In this document: piece by piece, positions 38,123 through 47,935 of the stretch
Numbering within the stretch: the stretch's first letter is position 1
Layout of the letters: the number at the start of each line of letters is the position of its first letter
From: Sarcophilus harrisii
Lineage: Eukaryota; Chordata; Mammalia; Dasyuromorphia; Dasyuridae
Assembly (NCBI RefSeq): GCF_902635505.1
Contig: NC_045429.1
Span: forward strand, 158,246,997-158,310,996
Direction: 5' to 3'
Length of the DNA stretch: 64,000 nucleotides
Notes under the pieces: generated by a model
What the model saw: only the letters and a program-made list of their open reading frames with translations
What the model was told of the DNA's origin: nothing
Database searches by the model: none
Position numbers and translations under genes: made by a program

Positions 38123-38158
38123 CCTCGCTTGTCTGCGAAGTAACCTGGCCATTCTGAC

Positions 38159-38164
38159 ATGTGA
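38159..38164 (+). promoter_or_regulatory. Start-stop element ATGTGA
   Basis: An ATG followed at once by TGA, 17 bases before the main ATG at 38182. Such minimal upstream ORFs can stall ribosomes in other mRNAs (family knowledge). Use here is inferred. Confidence 0.45.
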
Positions 38165-38181
38165 CCTTGCGTTCCTGCCCA

Positions 38182-38293
38182 ATGCGGACCCTTCGGCCCC
38201 GCAGGAGGGCAGCAGCTAAAGGGCTCTGGATACCCTGGTACCTGCCTCTAGTGGTACTGCTCCTGCTTCACATTCTGCAGCTGGTGTTGTCAG
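38182..38293 (+). CDS. First coding exon, secreted or membrane protein (gene unidentified)
   Basis: I do not recognise the gene. The ATG at 38182 opens 37 codons and one extra base before a consensus donor (CAG/GTAAAT, cut after 38293), so the intron is phase 1. Without splicing the frame stops at once (TAG at 38298). The peptide starts MRTLRPRRRAAAKG, which is strongly basic (residues 2-13), followed by a 23-residue apolar run from LWIPWYLPLVVLLLL to LQLVLS (15-37). This fits a long signal peptide or a type II signal-anchor, so the product is probably secreted, on the cell surface or in the Golgi. The start context is weak (C at -3, C at +4), and two short upstream ORFs precede it, hinting at translational control. 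The CpG-rich promoter agrees with a real gene start. The rest of the gene should lie downstream; apart from a possible 18-nt exon at 39710 I cannot find it here. The first intron may run beyond the window. Confidence 0.65.
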
Positions 38294-39588
38294 GTAAATA
38301 GGAGGGTGTGTGTACCTTGGCTCGCGCCCCCTCCTCAGTCCCCTTGCCCTTTTCCTCTATTCCCGGGGGGCGGGTTGTAGCTGGCTTTCGGTCCCGGGAC
38401 TGCAAAAAAGGCATTCCAGTTGCTCCGGGTTCGAAGTTTTATGTGCCTCCTCTTCTTTCTTCCTCTTCTTCCCGTGTTTCGCTTTCATAATGGGACACTG
38501 GCCCTTCCCTAGAAGCGGATAAGCGGGGTTGCGGAGCGCCCACTTCAGAGTTCTACATAGATGCTACCGGGTTCCTCCTTTCTCACCTTACTGCAGATTG
38601 GGGCCAGGGCGGGAGGTAACCCAGAACTTAGGAGGTGGGGAGAGAAACTCCCTGGTCGGAAAGGCAGCAAAGCTAACTTTGTTGGTATTCCATTTTTTTT
38701 CACCCCAGGAATTGGATAATTTGATTGTAAAAAGAGAGGATATAAGGCTAGGAAAGAGGTTTCAGGGTGAAGTTATCTAGCTAGTCCTCACACAGTTTAC
38801 TGATGTGAGGAGGGAAATCACTTTCGTAATTTTTGTCACACACTATGGCACAGCCAGAATTTCAATGATAGGTTCCTGTAAGAAAAACTGAATTTTTTTT
38901 TTTAATAACGTTGGAAACTTCTTTTTAACAGATTTCATCCTAATTTGATCAGTCCTCACAAGGGTTATCATCACCCCCATTTAAAAGATTAGAAAAATAA
39001 AACTTGAAATGTTGATGGATTTGCTCAGGGTGGTGCTAGATGAGGCAGGCAGGTTTCCAACCCAGTTGATCCTGAATTTAGGTCCAGAGAGCTTAATCCA
39101 TTGCAGGTTGCCTCTAATGTTCTTTCCACTCCAGTTTCTTGTAATCATAATATCGAGTTTGACCTCTTTTGAAGTTCTGCCAACTAGCTGAAACTTTTAT
39201 ATAAGTTACAAACCGAATAATTACTGTACCTGTTAGATACTGACATATTGACTGTCTCTAATTTTTTTTTTTTATTAGTAAAGGCATCTGCAAAGAAGAA
39301 AGCTAAGAAATACCTAAAATAAGACTGTCCTTTCATTGATGCATCATTTTTTCCTTTGTAGTTACTTTCAAGATTATTTTCAGATGGGTTTGAGAAGTAA
39401 ACCAACTTTCAAATTATTCTAAGCATTAGTTAAATGACGGTAAATTATGACTCAAAAACATTAATTTCCACGCAGAGCAAATACACAAGGTATAATTTAT
39501 TTTTTAAAAAAAAGTTATTGTAATAACAAGTAAGTCTAAAAATTCCATTAACTGGAATCAATTAAGCAATGCTTTTTAAAAAAAAAAT

Positions 39589-39773
39589 TCTTTTTTTTAT
39601 GCATTCCAGTTTTAGGAGAGACAAGTGGTTAGAAAACAAATAGATATAATCTTTTTACATTTGTATTATACCTCAATTTTTTTTTAATCCTCTTTTTTTT
39701 GCATTCCAGTTTTAGGAGAGACAAATGGTAAGAAAACAAATTGATATAATGTTTCACATTTGTATTATACCTT
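39589..39773 (+). repeat. 100-bp tandem duplication carrying an exon-like motif
   Basis: Two copies, about 39589-39675 and 39689-39773, with matching landmarks exactly 100 bases apart (GCATTCCAGTTTTAGGAGAG at 39601 and 39701). Both run on through GAAAACAAAT/GAAAACAAAT, GATATAAT and TTTGTATTATACCT. A handful of differences separate the copies, so the duplication is not recent. Confidence 0.9.
39710..39727 (+). other. Candidate 18-nt microexon
   Basis: In the second duplicate a T-rich tract and GCATTCCAG (acceptor-like, AG at 39708-39709) precede TTTTAGGAGAGACAAATG, followed at once by GTAAGAAA, a strong donor. Exon 1 upstream ends in phase 1 and 18 is divisible by three, so splicing it in would keep frame and add six residues with no stop (joined codons read V-L-G-E-T-N and then one base over). 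The first duplicate has the same acceptor and body (39610-39627) but GTTAGA as donor, which is much weaker. This may be coincidence; transcript data would decide. Confidence 0.35.
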
Positions 39774-40019
39774 ATGGTTTCCAAAGAATACAAATTAAAT
39801 TATATAAGGAATAATCCTAAAAAGTAAGCAGTGAAGATATTATTTCCTTTTTTGCAAATAATTAACTGGAATTCAGGCAAGACTGCCAGCTGGTGGAAGA
39901 GGTATTAAAACCCACATTGCTTGATTCAGTTAGACATTTATTGTGTCTTCAATATACTAAATACTGAGTATAGAAACGCAAAAGTGAAGCACTTGCTACA
40001 GAAAGGAAAAACAAGGGAT

Positions 40020-40257
40020 AAAGATTGAGAAATATCCATTTACTGGCTTCTCTCCTTCTGTCTCCGACTTGTGCCTTCTCTCTGAGATACCTTCCACCTG
40101 ATCTTACATGTGGATAGTTATTTGCATGTTGGATTCCCCATTAGAGTGTAGATATTGGAGACAGGGACAATTTTTGGTTCTCCTTGTATCCTTAGCAATT
40201 AACAGAATGGCTGGCGCATAGAAAGCACTTAAGAATGTTTATTGATTAATTGATAAA
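40020..40257 (+). repeat. L2 LINE 3' end
   Basis: TAGAGTGTAGATATTGGAGAC, CCTTGTATCCTTAGCAATT, GAATGGCTGGCGCATAG, AAAGCACTTAAGAATG, TTTATTGATTAATTG. Confidence 0.7.
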
Positions 40258-40559
40258 ATCAAGAGATTTTTGGTAACTTTGGAGGAAGCTATTTCACTGG
40301 AATAGTGTGATGGAAAATCAGAATGCAAAGTGTTAAGTAATTGCAATGTGAAGAAATGAAGGCAACAAGCATTAACAGCTTTTTCTAAAAGTTTGTTGTG
40401 AAATGAAGGAGATAGAAAAGGCTATAACTTCAGAGAACAGCAAAGTCAAGGGAAGGTGCCTTAAGATTGCAGATGTGATAAATTAAGATATTTTATGGAC
40501 CACAAGAAAGAAGATGGAGGCAGGGAGAGATTGAAAATTAGAGAAAGGATGCTGTGGGT

Positions 40560-41390
40560 TTCTGAATGTTGTGTTAATCTAAGATCTCAGAGACTTCAGT
40601 TGGATGCCAGCAAGCTTTTCATATTCTCAAAGAAGTTGGATCTTAACTAGGCCAAAGTCCAATTGCTGCCCTAGTCTGAGTTCTGCAAGTTCCTGACTTA
40701 CTTTTGAGTTTGGGTAATACATAGATGAGAGTTGGAGTTACATTAAATTGCTGCTGGACTCATCCACCATCAGTCATCTGAAAAGCTCTGCTGGTTCAGA
40801 GCACCAGAACTGTATGTAGGCTTGCTTTTATTCTGGGATAGCTTCTCTGGTTATTTCCCTGAAGACTTTAGACTGGAACTGAGATATTGCTCCACTTTTA
40901 AGGTCAAGGCCATGTAGCTGTTTCTTCTTTCTGAACTTACTCTTTTCTAGGTACACTATCCTGAGCTATTGTCCATCCTCACCCTGGACTAACACCTTCT
41001 ATCAAATTCCCTTCTATAGATAGCCCTGGATCCAAGACCCAGTAGTGAGTAGTGAGCAAAGTTGATAATTGGCATTTATTCCAGTAACCAGCTCAGGATC
41101 AGAATCCTTTTTGCTGGATCTGAAAAGTTTTCTTGCTTTGGTATGGAGCTGCTTCTAGGGATAGAATGCCACATGGGACCATTTCTCTATGTGTACAAAC
41201 CTTGCTTTCTGTCTCATTTTGCTGACCAGTATGGGAAAAATGGTTCAGGGTTTTGGGGGGATTCCTCCTTGGATTTCCCAGGTCAGAACTCAGTCTTGTA
41301 CCTTTTTATAATTTTTGTGGAGGGATTGTGGAGTTGAGCCAGCATCTTCTCCCTGCTTCTCTAGTATCTTAGCTTCTCCATCAGCAACCT
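40560..41390 (-). mobile_element. Probable antisense L1 5' UTR fragment
   Basis: C/T-rich, weakly GC-raised block with GCTCTGCTGGTTCAGAGC, CACCAGAACTG, and a far end CTCTAGTATCTTAGCTTCTC that resembles the antisense L1 5' tip (CACCATCTTGGCTCTGC at 9462). Family placement is from memory and not shown by strong identity inside the window. An unknown host sequence is the alternative. Confidence 0.4.
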
Positions 41391-41537
41391 CTGCTCTTCC
41401 CCCACATCTGACTCCTTTAATTTATTTTGGTTAAGTCTCCATCTCTGTTACAAAAGAGTGGGTAGTAAGTGAACAGTGATAAATATACCTCCAAAAAAAT
41501 AAAAGTTTTTCCTTCATGCACAGAAGAAAACATTTTA

Positions 41538-41997
41538 TTTTATTTATTTATTATAATAACTTTTTTTATTGACAGAACCCATGCCAGGGTAATTTTTTAC
41601 AACATTATCCCTTGCACTCACTTCTGTTCCGGTTTTTCCCCTCCCTCCCTCCACCCCCTCCCTTAGATGGCAAGCAGTCCTATATATGTTAAATATGTTG
41701 CAGTATATCCTAGATACAATATATGTGTGCAGAACCAAACAGTTCTCTTGTTGCACGGGGAGAATTGGATTCAGAAGATAAAAATAACCCGGGAAGAAAA
41801 ACAAAAATGCAGAAAGTTTAAATTCATTTCCCAGTGTTCTTTCTTTGGGTGTAGCAGCTTCTGTCCATCATTGATCAATTGAAACTGAGTTAGGTCTCTT
41901 TGTCAAAGAAATCCACTTCCATCAGAATACATCTTCATACAGTATTATTGTTGAAGTATATAATGATCTGGTTCTGCTCATTTCACTTAGCATCAGT
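41538..41997 (-). mobile_element. 5'-truncated L1 3' end
   Basis: Antisense: 3' UTR with polypyrimidine tract (41637-41664), GCAAGCAGTCCTATATATG, then ORF2 tail (minus translation MLSEMSRTRSLYTSTI). Perfect 16-bp duplication AGAAGAAAACATTTTA at 41522-41537 and 41998-42013. Confidence 0.95.
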
Positions 41998-42039
41998 AGA
42001 AGAAAACATTTTAAAGGATGGAGTGATACAAATAAAGCA

Positions 42040-42400
42040 GCTTTGTTACTACCTTTTAAAACTATATTTATGTATATATATATATATATCTGTATACAGT
42101 ATGTCCCCCACAAATATGTACACATATATGCATATATGTGTATATATAGTATGGCTCATCTAGGTATATATAGTTCCTATTATATTCTGTGCATTATGCT
42201 GTTTCACAAATATTAATTCATCTGACCCTCACAATCATGAGAGATGCTATTATTGTATCCATTTTATACATAAGGAAACTGAGACAAATACAGGTTTAAA
42301 TGATGTGTGCAGTCACAAAGCTAGTATTTAAGATATATACACATATGTGTATATGTATATATGAGTGTGTGTGTGTCTCTATATATAATATATATAATCT
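42040..42400 (+). repeat. TA/TG microsatellites around a CORE-SINE
   Basis: TATATA-rich DNA at 42070-42160 and 42335-42395 brackets a CORE-SINE at 42170-42335 (CATTATGCTGTTTCAC, TCATCTGACCCTCACAATC, GGAAACTGAGACAAATAC). Confidence 0.75.
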
Positions 42401-43339
42401 TAAAAAACAGACTATACAAATTCAATTTCTTCTACAATTCCTTTTTCTTATTCTTGGAATAGAAAAATGTTGATGTTAATTGATGAAATTAGGTTCATGA
42501 TGAAAAAATAATAATTTAAAATAGGTTTAGGAAGAGAAAACCAGAGGAAGAAATGGCTAGGTATGATATTAGAATTTCAGAATTCTAGAAGACAAAAGTC
42601 AAGCTTTTCTGCATGATGTTTAAATAAAAGATGTGACTCCCTGTCTGGGGCTAAGGTGAAGTAAAGATATACATGGAAGTTGAGGAAATTGATGAATTAG
42701 GACCCTCCACTGTTTAAGGGAGCATCAGAGCCAAAAATTGACATCTCCAAGGATGAGGGCAGTTCAGAGTGGAGCAGAAAGCTGTGAACCAGGTATAGTA
42801 TTTGAGAAAGGAGAGAGAGTAACCTGATATTTGAAAGCAATCAGAATCCAAATGAAGAGAAATCAAACAAAGTTGACCAAGGTGAGGTCTGGAAGTGACA
42901 GTGAGAGACAAGGAGTATGCCCACCTCTCTTCCTCCTAGTTGAAAAAATGAAAGAAGACTACATCCATTGTTGTTCAGGGATGCATTGTCTTCCTTATAT
43001 AATGGTAGAGAGTCACATGTTGCATATTTGGGTCTATATGGTTTTGTACTGATGGATACAAAACTATTTTTTCATCTGAAATATTTTATTAAAAAACCAA
43101 CCCCACTGATCTAAGTGACCCAGTGATCCATGTGATCCAGTTCACAAACCATTTAAAGATATGCACCTATCTTCTCTGTTTTTAAAGAACTCCATAAATA
43201 TATTAATACTCTCCTGTCACCTTAGCAACCTGTTTTAAGGTTTAATGCCTGAAAAAAAAAAACCCAAAGTGCTTACCTTTAAGACTAGTATAGCTCTTTC
43301 TTGAATACATTTTTAATCTCATTTCTTCTTGTTTGATCC
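42401..43339. other. No gene seen
   Basis: AT-rich. The 73-codon frame at 42831-43052 has no support. Confidence 0.5.
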
Positions 43340-43925
43340 TCACAGAATAATAACAGCTAACATAAAGTTTATGAAGTATTTTCTTTCCAACAACTCTCTA
43401 AGGCAGGCAGAGAAATGATAGTGTGAGAGTTTAAAGTGATTTACCCATAGTCACAGAGACAGCTAGAAAAGAAAGTACAGAGAACCAAGCTGGAAATTAG
43501 GAAGAAATAGTTAACATAGTTTTCTTTTTGTATATTTATCTTGTTGGTAATGAGGAATTAATGGACTTGCCCAGAGTCACACAACCAGGCTTGAAGTCAC
43601 ATTTGAACTCAGGTTTTCCTGACTTCAGCCAGTGGTCTATCCATTGTGCCCCTTAATTATCCCCTTGCATATCCTTTTCAAGATACACTTCTGACCAACA
43701 CGCTGGCTGACTCTAGACAAAGCTACTTCATCATTCAATGCCCCCAGGTAACTCTCCAAGATTTTAAGTTTAGGGAGCTTTTTTAGTGAGAATTCTCTAC
43801 AATGATAAAATCACCATTTATAACCAAATAGTTGGTAAATGTCAGAGGCAAGATTTGAACTTCCTTACTTAAGAAGCTTCCTTCCTTATTTCAGGCCCAC
43901 TATTTGTTCACTATACCAAACAGCT
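43340..43925 (+). repeat. Three tandemly placed CORE-SINE fragments
   Basis: 43340-43510 (AACAGCTAACATAAAGTT, TTTACCCATAGTCACAGAGA), 43540-43655 (GACTTGCCCAGAGTCACAC, TTGAACTCAGGTTTTCCTGAC, CTATCCATTGTGCC) and 43800-43925 (GAGGCAAGATTTGAAC, CACTATACCAAACAGCT). All on the + strand, each covering a different part of the consensus. Confidence 0.65.
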
Positions 43926-44569
43926 TTGGGGAAAGTTAAAAAAAAAAACACCAAATTTTCTTCATTACTCTTCTCATAATAATTCTACATATTTAGGATG
44001 AACCAAAATGTTCCAAGTAGTTATGGTGAAGATGTCTTAGAGATCTTTGGTTCACCTTACTTAGATACATTTCCATTCCTATGATGCTCTTTCCTATGAT
44101 GTAGGACAATAGGAGCTATTCTCATATTTAATGTTTTCCAAATAATCTAAACTTAAGACACATTTTCATCTTCTTAACATATTTCATAACTTTCTGAACC
44201 CTTTCCAAGTCTCCACATCTTTTTGGCTAGGAGAGTCTGAAATTTGATCTCTTGATTACTCCTGAGTGATTTATTGCTGGGTTGTTATTGACTCCGTTGA
44301 GACTCCTATTGCCTTTCCCTTTGGCTAAAGTTAGCTGAAGAGTCGTTTGAAATTTTTTGTCTTGAGCTTCCATGAGATAAACTTATCACTTAATAGTGTC
44401 TTTTTGACAAATTTATGTTGGGGTTACAGTATAAAAGCCAATCTAATAATAAGAGCTTAAAACAAACATACACCCACATTAGAGAAAAGTAAATATAAAG
44501 ACAGGTGTTGTCTTCCAGGTTTAGGAGGAAAAAAAACTACAGGGTTAATGCCCACAAGGTAGGCCCTCT
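43926..44569. other. No gene seen
   Basis: An A run at 43938-43949, otherwise unremarkable AT-rich DNA. Confidence 0.5.
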
Positions 44570-44730
44570 AAAACTCTCCAGATCTGTATTCCAATTCTAT
44601 CTCTGACATTTTCCATCTATAGGACCTTGGGCAAATGACCTAACCTACTAGTTTCTTTAATTATAAAATAAGGGTTTTGGAAGGTGAATTCTGACATCCC
44701 TTCTATGATTCAGCGATCCTATAATCCATA
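44570..44730 (+). repeat. MIR-like SINE
   Basis: CAATTCTATCTCTGACATTT, GACCTTGGGCAAATGACC, AATTATAAAATAAGGGTTTT, CTTCTATGATTCAGCGATCC. Confidence 0.7.
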
Positions 44731-44978
44731 AAACTAAGTTAGAAAAATCAGGATTTTGCAATAACAAAGCTATGACTTTGAGGTTTTGGGAGTTTATATG
44801 CACATAGAGCCCCTTACTGGGTTCTGGGGAATTGGCCCAACAGAATCACACCCGAGAGAATGGCAAAAACTGATAGATGTGATTGTTGAGCCACTCTCAT
44901 GATCTAGGAAAGATATTGAAGAATAGAAAGGGTACCATACATAGAATTAGAGAAGAACAACTCTCTTGATGAAAGAAA

Positions 44979-45356
44979 AAAAGGAAGGAAGGAAGGAAGG
45001 AAGGAAGGAAGGAAGGAAGGAAGGAAGGAAGGGAGGGAGGGAGGAAGGAAGGAGAGAGGAAGGAAGGAAGGAAGGAAGGAAGGAGGAGGAAGGAAGGGAG
45101 GGAGGGAAGGAAGGAAGGGAAGGGAGGGAAGAAAAGGAGGGAGGGAGAGAAGGAAGGAAAAGAAGGGAGGGAAGGAAAAGGAGGGAGGGAGAGAAGGAAG
45201 GAAAAGAAGGGAGGGAAGGAAAAGGAGGGAGGGAGAGAAGGAAGGAAAGGAAGGGAGGGAAGGAAAAGAAGGAGGGAAGGAAGGAAGAAGGAAGGGAGGG
45301 AGGAAGGAAGGAAAGGAAGGGAGGGAGGAAGGGAGGGAGGGAGAGAGAGAGAGAAA
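44979..45356 (+). repeat. 380-bp polypurine GGAA/GGGA tract
   Basis: Only A and G on the + strand for nearly 380 bases. It starts as perfect GGAA units (44982-45030). Inside lies a higher-order repeat with a 44-bp period: GAAAAGGAGGGAGGGAG at 45131, 45175 and 45219. The long open frames on both strands (KEGR-type repeats, or SFLPSLP) are artefacts of the short period. The tract could adopt triplex DNA. Confidence 0.95.
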
Positions 45357-45479
45357 GTTAGTCTATAAACCATAGTTTGGTTATAATTCCTGACAGACTA
45401 CCAAAATGTACTATTAAAGGGATAAATAATGACTGTCCAGAGAAGGAAGCAGTGGCTTCTTCAAAAATAAATCGTGCCA

Positions 45480-46720
45480 GGCTGAACTATGAACTAATTT
45501 CTTTTTTTTTTTTTTTTTGGTCATGGTCACTAAACTGAGCAATCTGGAGAATACTATGGATATAGTATATCAACTGTTTCCTAAAATCTAGGTTGTGTCT
45601 CCTATCATTTTGAGAATCATGGTGACATAGGGGCTAGTACTTGACATGGTTTCAGAATGGATTGGACTCACTGAATGTCCAGTCTTGACTATTAGTCAAT
45701 AATTCATTCTTAGGTTAGAAAGAGATGTCTAGAGCTCCAGGATTCTTCACTTGGTATTGTGCTACTTCTGTAAAGGCACAGAGGACCTACTTATCAAATT
45801 TACAGATCACACAAAGTTGGAAGGGATAGTTTAACATATTGAATGACAGGATTCCAAAAGATTTTTGACAAATTAGAACACTGGGTTAAACTAGTTAGGA
45901 TGAAATTTAATAACAATAAATGTAAAATATCACATTGGGTTAAAAAATTCTCTAGAAAAAGAATTGAGAAAGTATGGCTAAGACTTCAGGAAGCCTGAAA
46001 AAATCCAAGGCTCTTGTTGTAGTGCAAGATCAATATGCATAAATAAGGTGGCACAACAACAAAAAAACTGTTGTGATTGAAGATCTCATTAAGATGGCTT
46101 CCAAGAATATTGTGCTGAGTGCCACATTGTGCTAGATGTCATATTTTAATAAGTTGAACATCATCCAGAAAAAGGCATTCAAAATTGTTTAAAGCAGGAA
46201 TTCTTAAATTGGTCTGTGTGAAATAGTGTGTGTGTCTGTGTTTCAATAAATTTGGTTTGTTTTATAACTCTCTGCATTTTATTTTATGCATTGAAAAACA
46301 TTATTTTAAGAAGAAGCTCATAGGCTTCACCAGACTATTAAAGGGATCCATGACACAAAACAAGATTAAGAAGTCTGGCTTAAAGGAACAGGGGATAGTC
46401 AGCCTGGGGAAGGGAAATCTTAATGAGACTATAATGACTGCCTTCATATATCTGGGGAGGCAGGTCATACGTACTCTGTCTGATCTCAGAGTTCAGAATT
46501 AAGAACAATGGCTGGAACTTGCAATGAAACAAATTGAGGCTTAATATAAAAAAAAAGTTCCTAAATAATGAGAGCAATCCAATGTGAAATGGATTTTCTA
46601 AATTGGAAGTCTTCAAGCAAGACTGGATGACCACTTATGAAGCATATCAGAGAGATTCTTCTTTAGGTATGGGCTGAATTAGATGCTCACTAACAACTCT
46701 TTCAACTCTGAAATTCTATA
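45480..46720 (+). mobile_element. CR1/L3-like LINE 3' region
   Basis: AAATTTACAGATCACACAAAG, AGAACACTGGGTTAAACTAG, AACAATAAATGTAAAATATC, then ATCCAGAAAAAGGCATTC, GGGATAGTCAGCCTGGGG, TCAGAATTAAGAACAATGG, CTGGATGACCACTTATGAAG, TTAGGTATGGGCTGAATTAG, ACAACTCTTTCAACTCTG. Collinear with the fragment at 63190 and the end of the piece at 60785. Ancient, no open frame. Confidence 0.75.
46195..46377. mobile_element. hAT-type MITE inside the CR1/L3 LINE
   Basis: 183 bp with imperfect terminal inverted repeats (CAGGAATTCTTAAAT at one end; read from the other, CAGACTTCTTAATCT). The flanking 8-bp duplication, GTTTAAAG at 46187-46194 and GCTTAAAG at 46378-46385 with one mismatch, is the hallmark length for hAT. 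Internal GGCTTCACCAGACTATTAAA and GGGATCCATGACAC suggest the Charlie-type group. No transposase. Confidence 0.85.
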
Positions 46721-46959
46721 AAATTGTTACTATTAAAGTCTATAAAACCAAAGTTTTAAAAATGTGATTCACTAGTAAATATTATTTAATGAGAATATTA
46801 TTGGAGTGCTGTATTGGTTTTTCAATTAGAGTGCTTTTGTGGTACTTTCATGTCATTTTTGCCAGATGAATGTATTTTAAAATGTGTCAGATATGTATTA
46901 TAGAGCATCACAAGATGTTATTCCTCTCCACAAAGAAATTTCCTTATTCTAGATTCCCT

Positions 46960-47290
46960 CAGTTGTAAAGTGAGAAGGTTGGACTAGATGACAGTTAAAG
47001 TCTCTTCTAACTTAAATCTATGACTTGGTGAGGTTTCTCACTTTCTTTACATATGATCTATTCAATAAATAATAGTAACTAAAAGTTGTCTAGTGACTTA
47101 TTTAACTCTCTGATTTGTTCCTCATAACATCCTTATAAGGTAGAATGAAAGTTTTTTTTTATCCCCATTTTGTAGATGAAGAAACTGAGAAAGAAATTTT
47201 TAAAAATAAAATTACATATTAAATGACAGAATCAAAACCCAATTCAAATCCATTGTTGTTTCTACTGTACAATACTATTTTTACATATCT
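46960..47290 (+). repeat. MIR tail followed by CORE-SINE
   Basis: 46960-47040: CCCTCAGTTGTAAAGTGAG, GGACTAGATGACAGTTAAAG. 47075-47290: AGTAACTAAAAGTTGTCTAG, CCTCATAACATCCTTATAAG, TAGATGAAGAAACTGAG, CAGAATCAAAACCC. Confidence 0.65.
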
Positions 47291-47721
47291 GGGTTAGACA
47301 TATCCATCTTTTTGGTTGCTCAATAGATAAGACACAAGTATGCTGGGTAAAGAACTCAAAATAGAAATAATGGATAGAATGCCATACTCCACTCACTCTC
47401 CATCTTTCCTCATAGTTCTTTTGATAAATTTGGAAAGGCTTCCTAGAAAATTTAAGTATTCAGACAGAATTTTCAAGAGATAAAAAGAAAAGAGGTTTAA
47501 GACTGCTTATTCTGATAATGTTTCTTTTTGGCTGCTTATAGTATTTTCTCCTTGACCTAATAATTCTAAAATTTAACTACAATATTCTTTGGAGTTTTCA
47601 TTTTGGGGTCTCTTTCAGGACAGTTCTAAAGTTCTCCCAAGATATATTAAGTGGACATTTTTCATGACAATTTTACCCTCTGGTTCTAGAATATGAGGGC
47701 AGTTTTCCTTGATTATTTCTT

Positions 47722-47873
47722 ACAAGGGGTAGCTAGATGATGCAGTGGATAGAGCACCAACCCTAAATTTAGAAGGACTTGAGTTCAAAGCTGACCTCAA
47801 ACACTTAATACTTCCAGCTGTATGACCCTGGGCAAGTCACTTAACCCTCAATTATTTAAAAAAAAAAAAAAAA
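47722..47873 (+). repeat. tRNA-type SINE inserted in L1 ORF1
   Basis: GGGTAGCTAGATGATGCAGT, GATAGAGCACCAACCC, AGAAGGACTTGAGTTCAAAG, GACCCTGGGCAAGTCACTTAA, then an A-tail. Perfect 11-bp target duplication GATTATTTCTT at 47711-47721 and 47874-47884. Little diverged, so one of the younger insertions here. Confidence 0.95.
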
Positions 47874-47904
47874 GATTATTTCTTGAAAGATGTTGTTCAG
47901 GCTT

Positions 47905-47905
<1 letters not shown>

Positions 47906-47935
<30 letters not shown>
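47906..47935. repeat. (TTTC)n microsatellite
   Basis: About seven TTTC units, within the L1. Confidence 0.9.

Larger units (their letters stand above)
37790..38670 (+). promoter_or_regulatory. CpG-rich promoter region of unidentified gene
   Basis: The only long stretch dense in CG dinucleotides in the window, from about 37790 (CTCCTCGGAGTTT) to about 38670, covering the presumed transcription start, 5' UTR, first exon and start of intron 1. No TATA box is obvious, which fits a CpG-type promoter. A GC-box-like GGGGCGGG lies at about 38366, inside intron 1. GCAGA-type short repeats fill 38049-38092 of the presumed 5' UTR. Direction is inferred from the ATG exon and splice donor on the + strand. 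Divergent transcription cannot be excluded. Dinucleotide counts were judged by eye. Confidence 0.75.
38671..40019. other. Presumed intron 1 sequence
   Basis: Apart from the tandem duplication there is no named repeat. T and A runs occur at 38886, 39260, 39505 and 39580. Confidence 0.5.

Noticed and set aside
37906-38182. 84- and 90-codon minus-strand frames in the CpG-rich region
   Set aside because: They overlap each other in different frames and lie antisense to the promoter and 5' UTR. GC-rich DNA is stop-poor, so they are probably shadows. A divergent transcript is possible but unsupported.
44897-45373. 158- and 131-codon open frames over the purine tract
   Set aside because: They are translations of a short-period repeat on both strands, with no unique sequence.
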